Below are positions 6,394 to 14,340 of a stretch of 21,580 bases of DNA, in pieces. The notes below the pieces were generated by a model. It saw nothing but the letters and a program-made list of their open reading frames with translations. It was not told the origin of the DNA and made no database searches. The stretch comes from a virus. A program made the translations under genes and the position numbers. The stretch's first letter is position 1; every line of letters begins with the position of its first letter. Location: positions 1-21,580 of the IMG/VR virus record IMGVR_UViG_3300017917_000802; one strand, written 5' to 3'.

Positions 6394-8748
6394 TTATTTT
6401 TGTTCTAGGGTTTCAACACGTGATTTTAATGAATCATTTTCAGATTTTAATTCTTTTACAGCAGCTACTAATAAAGGAATTACATCAGTGTATGTTATAC
6501 CCAAATATCCTGTTTCATCATCTTCATGTACAGCTTCAGGTAATACTTTTTGTAAATCTTGAGCAATTAAAAATGATCTTCTTTTTGTTTCTTCATCAGT
6601 AAGAAATCTACCAGTTACTGCTCTTAAAGAAGATACTTTATTTGATGCATCTGTAATTTCAGTTAAATCTGTTTTTAATCTTTCATCTGAAACACCACCC
6701 CATGAAGTACCTCCAAATGGTATATAAACACCTGTACCGTCTGATACTCTTTGGATATAGAAGTTACCGTTACCTGCATTATTTTTTACTTGCATATTAT
6801 ATGCATATGAACCACCATAAGGAGAAGTATCCATGAATATCACAGCACTACCTGGTACTGACATATATATGTTACCATAAACTCCTAGTTTTTGTCCTAA
6901 ATCAGATGTAGTACCTATCATTAAGTTATTACTACTATTTATTCGCATTGCTTCTGCGTTGTTAGTATCAAATGTGATAGTATTTGATGCCTCTCTTAAA
7001 GCAATGTTATTATTTCTTGTTGATGCATAAGCACTTAACCACAAACCACCAGAACCACCTTGAACGTACATGTAACCATTTGAATTATAATGTATTGATG
7101 AGTTTGTTCCTAATAAAGCAGATCCAGCAGAGTAAACTGAACCTGTTGTGAAAGTTACCCAACCATTACTTGTAACACGCATTCTTTCAATATCGTTAGT
7201 ACCAAATGCTAAAGGATGGTTTGATACAGCTCTTAATCTCCATTCAGCAGTAGGGGTATCATATCCTAAAATAGCAGTTGGATTAGGAGATGTTGTTGTT
7301 TCAACTAATCTAATTTGTGGATAAGTACTTTTTGATATTGTTACAGAATCTGCAGATGAGACTGATCCTATTTGTACAAGACCGTTACTGATATTTAATG
7401 CAGTGCTTGAACCACTAATCAACACAGAACCAGTAAAGGTTTGGGTATTAGAAGTTGCGTTACCAAATATGTTGGATCCTGAAGAATATGTAATTGAAGA
7501 AGTAACTGTTTGTACAACTAATGTTTGTGCAGTTATTGTACCTGTACTTGTTAAGCTACCTGTTACAAACACACTACCTGTAAAGTTAGCAGGACCTACA
7601 TTATTAAAAGTACCTGAACCACTTACGGTTAAAGAGCCTGTTATCAATAAACTGCCTGTAAATGAAGTTACACTACCTGTAGTTGTAAAAGGGCCTCCTA
7701 TAATGTTTGACCACAAAGTAGAACCACTAACAATACTTCCTGCTTTAGAAACATTAGCCCAACCTTTTACAGGAGAGGTAAATGTTACTAAAATTGATCC
7801 TGAATTTATTGAAGTAACTGTATCTGGTTGTAAAATTTGATTGGATCCACTTTCCCAAAGTGTTACTAAAGGATATGGTTCCCCTAAAAAGTGGTTTAAA
7901 GACCAAGTTGCTGAAGAAGAAGGTATTGTAATTACAGTACCCGAATTTACAGCAACACCACCACCTAAAGTAGCTGTTACTTTACCTGTAGCAGGATAAG
8001 CAAATGTAATAGTAGCATTATTAATATCTACTGCTTGAATATTAGATGGGATTAATACATTATCATTACTATCAAATACTTGGAAGTTTGGATACTTATC
8101 TCCTATACCATGGTTAAATGACCATGTTGCTGCTGGAGAGGTTATACTAAGTTGTCTAGTAGTACCACCATTTGTTACTGTATATCCACCACCCACAGCG
8201 GCTGTTGCATATCCTGCTCGAGCTGTTGAAAAATATATATTAATAAGATTTGATCCTGATGGAGTAATATTTAAAGGTTGTATTACAGAGTTTGATCCAC
8301 TATCATATACTGTTATTACAGGATATTGTGTTCCTAAATTATGTGTAAATGACCAAGTAGTAGCAGCTGTTGTTTGTGTTAACAAAGCATTACCTCCTAG
8401 CCCACCACCTGAACCACCATTAGCGGCGTAAGATGCTGTTAAAGCATAAGATGCTGATACTACAGATGCTATATAAGATGCTGTAAAAGCAAAAGAGGAA
8501 GTTGAAGCAAAAGATGCTGAAGTAGCAATAGATGCTGTAGCGGCGTATGAGGCACTAATTGATGAAGCACCACTTACATACGATGCTGTTAATGCTAGAT
8601 TTGAATAAGATGCAGTTCCTGTTAAGTTACCAATAAATGATCCTGTAAATATAGAACCACTTACACTGTTAGTTACAGATAAAGAACCACTTACTGTTGA
8701 GTTAGCAAGCGCAATGACGCCATTGCGAGCAATAAATTCATTAGCCAT
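6394..8748 (-). CDS. Large tail fibre with three tandem beta modules and S74 chaperone (784 aa)
   Basis: ATG 8746-8748 with a GAGG element nine bases upstream. Residues 1-110: NGVIALANSTVSGSLSV, then ASYA/TASxx heptads and a GGSGGG linker. Residues about 124-337: three tandem copies of a roughly 65-residue beta module, each with W-S-[FL]-x-H-x-[IL]-G followed by YP..xV(Y/F/W) and ITF..P..G (Trp132, Trp209, Trp282). Residues about 355-450: TGS/SGS turns and the SGSNIFGN module. Residues about 450-680: Gly-rich tip region with IERMRVTS and AEAMRINS. Residues about 685-784: S74 chaperone, GVSDERLKTD with Ser687 and Lys692, FLIAQDLQKVLPEAV, then a coiled-coil end (LKSENDSLKSRVETLEQK). Probably a trimeric fibre matured by self-cleavage before Ser687. 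No Cys seen. Confidence 0.92.
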   Translation of the reverse strand: MANEFIARNGVIALANSTVSGSLSVTNSVSGSIFTGSFIGNLTGTASYSNLALTASYVSGASSISASYAATASIATSASFASTSSFAFTASYIASVVSASYALTASYAANGGSGGGLGGNALLTQTTAATTWSFTHNLGTQYPVITVYDSGSNSVIQPLNITPSGSNLINIYFSTARAGYATAAVGGGYTVTNGGTTRQLSITSPAATWSFNHGIGDKYPNFQVFDSNDNVLIPSNIQAVDINNATITFAYPATGKVTATLGGGVAVNSGTVITIPSSSATWSLNHFLGEPYPLVTLWESGSNQILQPDTVTSINSGSILVTFTSPVKGWANVSKAGSIVSGSTLWSNIIGGPFTTTGSVTSFTGSLLITGSLTVSGSGTFNNVGPANFTGSVFVTGSLTSTGTITAQTLVVQTVTSSITYSSGSNIFGNATSNTQTFTGSVLISGSSTALNISNGLVQIGSVSSADSVTISKSTYPQIRLVETTTSPNPTAILGYDTPTAEWRLRAVSNHPLAFGTNDIERMRVTSNGWVTFTTGSVYSAGSALLGTNSSIHYNSNGYMYVQGGSGGLWLSAYASTRNNNIALREASNTITFDTNNAEAMRINSSNNLMIGTTSDLGQKLGVYGNIYMSVPGSAVIFMDTSPYGGSYAYNMQVKNNAGNGNFYIQRVSDGTGVYIPFGGTSWGGVSDERLKTDLTEITDASNKVSSLRAVTGRFLTDEETKRRSFLIAQDLQKVLPEAVHEDDETGYLGITYTDVIPLLVAAVKELKSENDSLKSRVETLEQK
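7735..8382 (-). repeat. Three tandem W-S-x-x-H-x-x-G beta modules in the 784-aa fibre
   Basis: Residues about 124-337 of the encoded protein. The anchor motif occurs as WSFTHNLG (Trp132), WSFNHGIG (Trp209) and WSLNHFLG (Trp282), spaced 77 and 73 residues. Each copy continues with a YP-x-(V/F)-x-V-x-(D/E)S segment, a P-x-x-(I/V) turn and an ITF-x-x-P-x-x-G strand. Copies are diverged at the DNA level, so the duplication is old. I recall the same module as a single copy in fibre proteins of many aquatic phages; its function there is not established. Confidence 0.78.
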
Positions 8749-8791
8749 ATATTAGTACCTCAGTTCACTTTCCCTAAGGTGCGGGTTTATA

Positions 8792-8799
8792 TATAAATA
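8792..8799 (+). promoter_or_regulatory. TATAAATA octamer in the gap before the 784-aa fibre gene
   Basis: The gap 8749-8805 separates the giant fibre from the S74 array. On the coding strand it reads ATAATATTTATATATAAACC, then a more GC-rich stretch and a GAGG ribosome-binding element. The octamer is about 44-51 bp from the ATG. It could mark a promoter for the S74 fibre array, but it is antisense relative to the T4 late consensus. Confidence 0.25.
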
Positions 8800-8805
8800 T
8801 TATCA

Positions 8806-11800
8806 CTACATGTAAGTAGCAATTGCTTTAAGTAACCATCCTGATGTGTTAGTTTGGATGTTAAATTGAGCTTGGTTTGTTACAATAGCTACTGATGCAG
8901 TTACTGCATTTGTGTTTCCTATATCTGTTGTAGATATGTCAGTGTATGTTACACTTCCACCATTCCAAACAGCCATTACTTCACCTGTTCTTGCATTAGT
9001 TCCGTTAGATACTGTGTATTTGTAGAAACCAGATGTATAAGAACCTGTTGTTTGAGTAAATAAGTTATTTGAGCCATTTGCTGAAGCTGCTACAGAGTAG
9101 TAATCAGTTAATGTTTGATCAAATGTAAGAGTACCATTAGTTCCTATTACAAAATCTTTAGAATATGAAGAGGTTGTAGCATAAGATGCTGATGTAGCAA
9201 TTAAAGCATATGATGATGTTAATGCGTTAGTAGCATAAGATGCTGTACCATTTAAAGTAGCTGTTATGCTTTGAGATACTATTAATGATCCTGTTATTAC
9301 AACACTTCCATTAACATCTAAAGTAGCATTTAATGAACCCGATTTTTGAAGACCCATTCTAGATCCTGTAATAACTACATCGGCTTGTCCTGATGGGTTA
9401 GCAAACAAGAATAATGACTGTGAAGGGCTAGTACTATTAGCATTACCAACAATTAAGTTACCTCCTACATTATATAGATAAGCGTCTAACGCCTTACCAA
9501 GAACAGTACCTGCATATGCATACGCACCAGCACCACTATTATTGATACCCATATCAATATAATTAGTTGTTGGTGTACCATTATCTGCATAAACGGCAAC
9601 ATCACCTGATGCTGATACTCCTGTACTGATATTTCTAACACTAAATTCTACATATCCGTTTTGGTTACCAACAAACTGACCCAATGTTGGTGCTGATGAA
9701 GTAACATATAATGAACCTGTTACTAATTGGTCTCCTTTAAATGTATTAGATCCAGTAGTTGCAAATGATCCTGTTTTAGCATTTATAGATGCTGTGTAAC
9801 TTAATAAAGATGTTGTTACAGCATATATTGAAGTAATACTTGCATTATTGGATGCAGTATAGTTTAATAGTGAAGCTGTTTGTGCATTAATTGAAATTAT
9901 GTTTGCATTATTAGATGCTGTATAATTCAATAACGATGCTGTTTGAGTGTATATTGAAGTAATACTTGCATTGTTAGATGCCGTGTAGTTCAACAACGAT
10001 GCTGTTTGGGCATTAATTGAAGTAATATTTGCATTGTTGCTTGCAGTATAACTTAATAATGATGCACTAAAGCTATATAAAGATGAGGTAATATTTCCAA
10101 TAGAAGTATTATTACTTGCTGTATAACTTAAAATGCTAGCGCTAAATAAATTTAATGAACTAGTATAGTTTTGGAATGAACCTGTTTGAGTAAACTGAGT
10201 TGAGTCTAATCCATCCAACAAATCAGTATTTGAAGCATATGAAGCAGTTAAAGTGTTAACTACACTTCCACTAACAGATATACTACCTGTTACTAATGTT
10301 GTTCCTATAAGTATAGTAGAACCAGTTACAATTAAACTACCTGATACCTCTAAAGTATCTGAATTAAATCCAACAATAGTTCCTGAACCTGATATTAATA
10401 AGCTACCTGAAATTGTTTCAGTTCCTATAAATGTGTTAGATCCAGTAGTAGCAAAGCTACCTGTTTTAGCATTTATAGATGCTGTATAGCTTAAAATACT
10501 AGCACTAAATAGATTTAATGAGCTTGTATAAGTTGTAAATGAACTTGTTAATGTAAATTGAGTTGAATCTAAACCATCTAACAAATCAGCATTTGCCGCG
10601 TATGAAGCACTTGTAACATTAAATGCATAAGATGAACTTATTGCTTGTGAAGATGATATAGCGTAGGATGCAGTTAAATTGTTTATTACACTTCCACTTA
10701 CAGTTATTGAACCTGATACTAATACAGATCCTGTAAATTGTTGAGTATTAATAGCGGCATTACCAAATTTATTTGAACCTGTATTGTAAGTTATAGATGA
10801 ACTTACGTATTCTACTATTAATGTTTGTGCGGTAATTGTACCATTTACTACTTGGTTGCCTGTAAAGGTATTTGAACCTGTAGTTGCAAAGCTACCTGTT
10901 TTAGCATTTATAGATGCTGTATAACTTAATAAAGATGCTGTTTGGGCATTTAATGAACTTACATTTGCATTATTAGATGCAGTATAAGAATTTATAGATG
11001 CTGTAAAGAGATATAATGATGAAGTAGCATTACCAAAAGCAGTATTATTAGAAGCAGTATAGCTTAAAATTGAACTACTAAAGTTATAAATTGAACTACT
11101 AAAATTATAAATTGAACTTATACTTGCATTATTGGATGCAGTATAAGAATTTATAGATGCTGTAAATGCATTTAATGAACTAACACTAGTACCATTAGAT
11201 GCAGTATATGCGTTTATAGATGCAGTAAATAGATATAATGAGGCTGTAGTATTACCAAATACAGTATTATTAGATGCTGTATAGGATAAAACAGAGCTAC
11301 TGAAGTTATATATTGAGCTTATACTTGCATTATTGCTAGCTGTATAATTTAATAAACTTGATGTTGCTAAGTTTAATGAAGTTATGTTTGCATTGTTAGA
11401 TGCTGTATAATTTAATAAAGATGCCGTTTGAGCATTTATTGAAGTTATATTTGCATTGTTAGATGCTGTATAGCTATTAATTGAAGCTGTAAATAAGTAT
11501 AGTGAAGCTGTTGTATTACCAAACACAGTATTGTTGCTTGCTGTATAAGATAAAATCGAAGAGCTAAAACTGTATAAAGATGCTGTAGCAACAAGTATAC
11601 TAGCTGTTTGAGCATTTAATGCGCTTATATTAGCATTGTTTGACGCAGTATATGATAATATACTAGCGCTAAATGCATATAATGATGCTGTTGTGCTTTG
11701 TATGTTAGATTCAATTGCACTAATACTTGATGTAAAGCTGTATAAAGAAGCAGTTGCAGCATTTAATGAAGTTATATTAGCATCGTTTGACGCAGTATAT

Positions 11801-14340
11801 GATAATATACTAGCACTAAATAAATTTAATGAACTGGTGTAGTTTTGGAATGAACCTGTTTGTACAAATTGTGTACTATCTAAACCATCTAATAAATCAG
11901 AGTTTAAAGCATATGATGCAGTTCCTACTAATGAACCTGTAAAGGAAGGAGCAATAACACTACCACTAGTTAATGTTAAAACATAGTTTGTAGCATTATA
12001 GAATAAAGCACCACTTGGGTTTCCTCTAAGTGTTGAATAACCATTAGCAGCAACATTACCACTAAATACAGGATATAAAGTAGTATCAGTGTTATCTGTT
12101 AATAATGCTATATTTGAAGCATTAGTTGCTAAACTAGCATTTGATGCATTTGATGCATTTGCGGCATACGAAGAACTTAAAGTATAAGATGAACTTAAAG
12201 CATTTGATGAACTTAAAGCATAAGATGAACTTAATACAGACATTGAAGATGTCTGATTAGTTAAAATTACACTACTACCATTTACAGCTAAAGAACCTGT
12301 AATAGTTACTGAACCAGTAAATTGTTGAGTATTATTTAAATTATTACCAAATTTATTTGAGCCTGTATTATAAGTAATAGATGAACTTATGTATTCTACT
12401 ATTAATGATTGGGCAGTAATACTACCATTTATTACCTGATTGCCATTAAACGTGTTTGATCCTGTAGTTGCAAAAGTACCATTAGATACTTTTTGAGATG
12501 AGGTAAAGTTGTTTATTGAAGCACTAAATGCATTAAATGAAAGTACATTTGTAGTGCTAGATGCAGTATAGTTGTTAATTGATGCTGTAAACAAGTTAAT
12601 TGAAGCAGTAGTATTTAAAATACTAGCGCTAAAAGCATTCAATGATGCTGTATAATTTTGGAATGATCCTGTTTGTACAAATTGAGTACTATCTAATCCA
12701 TCAAATAAATCTGCATTAGATGCATAAGATGCACTTGTAGCAGTTAATGTATATGATGAAGTTAGTGCTTGAGAAGATGTTGCTGCATATGAAGCACTTA
12801 CTGTAGAAGATGCAATTGTAGCATATGAACTAGTTGAAGCATAAGATGCACTTACAGCATATGAAGATGAAGTAGCTGTATCTGCATTACCACGCAATGA
12901 GGCACTAATTGCTGATTGGTTAGTCCATTTACCTGCTGTTGTATCATAAGCAAATGGTTGATGATCTGTAGGACCTGATATTGATACATCTGACAATCCT
13001 GCTAGGGTTGATGTTATTATAGATCCTCCACCTCCAGAGCCTCCTATACTTCTAAATAAACCACTAGGAATAATTTTATATGAACCAGCAACAGTAAAAT
13101 CAGCGTTATTTCTTAAAATCAAAGCACCTACATAAATAGCTTGAGCTGCTGTGTTAGGGGCTTCTGTAAATGATTCTACACTTATGTTTGATATAGCATC
13201 TGAATCAGTTGCGTATTGGTTATTACCATAGTAAACATAAATACCTTTTGTAGCGCTATTAGGGAACCAATATACTCTTTGAATTGACCACCCTCTATTT
13301 GAACCACTACCTGTTACAGCTGATAATACACCATTATTTGAATATTGTGTTGGATCAATTACTGGATATCCAGCACCTCCATTAGTATCATACACCCAAT
13401 CAGATCCTGATTGACGGTATCTGAATATTTTAGATACACTAGTTCCTGCATCTGTAATATAAGATGGGTTATTTGGGTCAATTGAATAGTTTCTACCATC
13501 TGACCAAGCAGTACCTGATGCTACTACTAAGCTACCTGTTGAAGAACCACTAGGTGCTAAAGTAAATCCTGACAATTTTAATGGTCCAAAAGCTCTAATA
13601 AAATCGGATGATCTTTGTTTCCAACCATAAGCAAGAGATGCAAATGTTTGAGTAGCATTGATTGTAGAACGGTTTTGATGTAATACAACACCAATTGGAA
13701 TTACTGTATTAAATTGTCCATCACTATAAGGAGTACCTTGAACAAATATGTTTGAGGTATCATCAATTGCAACAAATGTTTGATCATAAGATGCACTTAA
13801 AGGAGCTATACTAGCTGTTAAATTAGGCCAGTTTAAATACTTAATTGTTGGATATGGGTTAGTATTAAATGAAGCATTTAAACTTACTAAAATACCACTA
13901 CCACTACTTACTTGATAATTAGTAGAAGATGATTGTGATATTATACCTCCATTTAATAAACCTGTGTATAAATTACCTTCTAACCATCTTAAACGAGTTG
14001 TGTTAGCATATCCATTTCCATTCTGAGTAAAGTATAAATCATTTGTTGAACCAGAAACATAAATATAAGATGCTGTTATTGTAGTATCTATACTTTCTAC
14101 TGATGGAAGGAATTTAATAACTCCATTTATGCTTGTGTCTCCGTATATGTTAATGTTTGTAGCAGTACCTGGTATTGATCCTGATACTGTTAAACTTCCA
14201 GATATTGTTGTATTACCTAATAAATTAGTATTACCAATTTGAGTAGTAGAACCACTTATTAAAACTGAACCTGTAAAGTTTGAACTACCTAACTGATTAG
14301 CAGTGCCTATAAATGTTTGAGAACCAGTTATAATAATACT
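8806..14340 (-). CDS. Giant tail fibre, 3' part (frame resumes after a single-base frameshift)
   Basis: I translated the minus strand from 14340: the frame is open to TAG at 8806-8808, 1,844 codons. The first start-like codon is TTG at 13573-13575, in the middle of LKLSGFTLAPSG, so this is not an independent gene but the continuation of the 17399-14328 frame. Order in restored numbering: TGS/SGS turns (1021-1090); globular domain (about 1100-1460) with YTGLLNGGIISQSS, IPIGVVLHQN and LAYGWKQRSSDFIR, ending at a GGSGGGG hinge; LAGLSDVSISGPTDHQPFAY; then four DLLDGLDSTQF cassettes, long heptad tracts and two SGSNKFGN modules; a YIDMGIN module (about 2563-2675); and a C-terminal head of about 110 residues (FYKYTVSNGTNARTGEVMAV, SGWLLKAIATYM). 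No S74 domain. No Cys seen. Probably the receptor-binding end of a long trimeric fibre. Confidence 0.87.
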   Translation of the reverse strand, partial: SIIITGSQTFIGTANQLGSSNFTGSVLISGSTTQIGNTNLLGNTTISGSLTVSGSIPGTATNINIYGDTSINGVIKFLPSVESIDTTITASYIYVSGSTNDLYFTQNGNGYANTTRLRWLEGNLYTGLLNGGIISQSSSTNYQVSSGSGILVSLNASFNTNPYPTIKYLNWPNLTASIAPLSASYDQTFVAIDDTSNIFVQGTPYSDGQFNTVIPIGVVLHQNRSTINATQTFASLAYGWKQRSSDFIRAFGPLKLSGFTLAPSGSSTGSLVVASGTAWSDGRNYSIDPNNPSYITDAGTSVSKIFRYRQSGSDWVYDTNGGAGYPVIDPTQYSNNGVLSAVTGSGSNRGWSIQRVYWFPNSATKGIYVYYGNNQYATDSDAISNISVESFTEAPNTAAQAIYVGALILRNNADFTVAGSYKIIPSGLFRSIGGSGGGGSIITSTLAGLSDVSISGPTDHQPFAYDTTAGKWTNQSAISASLRGNADTATSSSYAVSASYASTSSYATIASSTVSASYAATSSQALTSSYTLTATSASYASNADLFDGLDSTQFVQTGSFQNYTASLNAFSASILNTTASINLFTASINNYTASSTTNVLSFNAFSASINNFTSSQKVSNGTFATTGSNTFNGNQVINGSITAQSLIVEYISSSITYNTGSNKFGNNLNNTQQFTGSVTITGSLAVNGSSVILTNQTSSMSVLSSSYALSSSNALSSSYTLSSSYAANASNASNASLATNASNIALLTDNTDTTLYPVFSGNVAANGYSTLRGNPSGALFYNATNYVLTLTSGSVIAPSFTGSLVGTASYALNSDLLDGLDSTQFVQTGSFQNYTSSLNLFSASILSYTASNDANITSLNAATASLYSFTSSISAIESNIQSTTASLYAFSASILSYTASNNANISALNAQTASILVATASLYSFSSSILSYTASNNTVFGNTTASLYLFTASINSYTASNNANITSINAQTASLLNYTASNNANITSLNLATSSLLNYTASNNASISSIYNFSSSVLSYTASNNTVFGNTTASLYLFTASINAYTASNGTSVSSLNAFTASINSYTASNNASISSIYNFSSSIYNFSSSILSYTASNNTAFGNATSSLYLFTASINSYTASNNANVSSLNAQTASLLSYTASINAKTGSFATTGSNTFTGNQVVNGTITAQTLIVEYVSSSITYNTGSNKFGNAAINTQQFTGSVLVSGSITVSGSVINNLTASYAISSSQAISSSYAFNVTSASYAANADLLDGLDSTQFTLTSSFTTYTSSLNLFSASILSYTASINAKTGSFATTGSNTFIGTETISGSLLISGSGTIVGFNSDTLEVSGSLIVTGSTILIGTTLVTGSISVSGSVVNTLTASYASNTDLLDGLDSTQFTQTGSFQNYTSSLNLFSASILSYTASNNTSIGNITSSLYSFSASLLSYTASNNANITSINAQTASLLNYTASNNASITSIYTQTASLLNYTASNNANIISINAQTASLLNYTASNNASITSIYAVTTSLLSYTASINAKTGSFATTGSNTFKGDQLVTGSLYVTSSAPTLGQFVGNQNGYVEFSVRNISTGVSASGDVAVYADNGTPTTNYIDMGINNSGAGAYAYAGTVLGKALDAYLYNVGGNLIVGNANSTSPSQSLFLFANPSGQADVVITGSRMGLQKSGSLNATLDVNGSVVITGSLIVSQSITATLNGTASYATNALTSSYALIATSASYATTSSYSKDFVIGTNGTLTFDQTLTDYYSVAASANGSNNLFTQTTGSYTSGFYKYTVSNGTNARTGEVMAVWNGGSVTYTDISTTDIGNTNAVTASVAIVTNQAQFNIQTNTSGWLLKAIATYM
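9376..9714 (-). repeat. YIDMGIN/DAYLY module, copy in the giant fibre
   Basis: Encodes VRNISTGVSASGDVAVYADNG.. onward: SASGDVAVYADNG, YIDMGINNSG, KALDAYLYNVGGNLIVGNA and a following LFLFANPSG. The 1074-residue protein has the same order of motifs at 19915-20202. I recall similar (Y/F)ID(M/L)GIN...DAYLY..GG.L.IG segments in fibre proteins of marine phages. Located between the last heptad tract and the C-terminal head. Confidence 0.75.
9796..10047 (-). repeat. Four tandem 63-bp coding repeats (three heptads each)
   Basis: This 252-bp stretch is exactly four 63-bp units. Each encodes three heptads beginning TASNNAN or TASNNAS, then ITSINAQ or ITSIYTQ, then TASLLNY. Copies differ by scattered substitutions, some synonymous. 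The pattern, with small or polar core residues, suggests a trimeric stalk rather than a classic Leu-zipper coiled coil. Copy number could change by unequal recombination or polymerase slippage. Confidence 0.88.
10882..11820 (-). repeat. Long heptad-repeat stalk tract in the giant fibre
   Basis: About 313 codons built almost wholly of seven-residue units of the type (T/S)(A/S)S-x4, such as TASINSY, TASNNAN, FSASILS phases and NTTASLYLF blocks. The order of unit types is irregular, unlike the strict 63-bp array at 9796-10047, but larger blocks recur (for example SYTASNNTVFGNTTASLYLF twice, 60 bp each). Encodes an extended repetitive stalk. Repeat density makes this a likely site of assembly collapse or copy-number variation. 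Confidence 0.85.

Noticed and set aside
7403-7840. Plus-strand ORFs such as the 145-codon one here, and others at 1777-2007, 4078-4377, 10253-10489 and 16585-16824
   Set aside because: They lie opposite repeat-rich fibre or other genes, show Leu/Pro/Val compositions that mirror Ser/Thr/Gly codons on the other strand, and have no domain or leader of their own.
9772-12672. Possible CRISPR array or non-coding satellite because of regular DNA repeats
   Set aside because: Repeats are in frame, encode heptads, have no unique spacers and vary with codon-like substitutions.
13573-13575. TTG as the true start of a separate 1,589-codon gene
   Set aside because: The frame is open and protein-like for 255 more codons upstream, matching the end of the previous frame; no leader or ribosome-binding site precedes the TTG.
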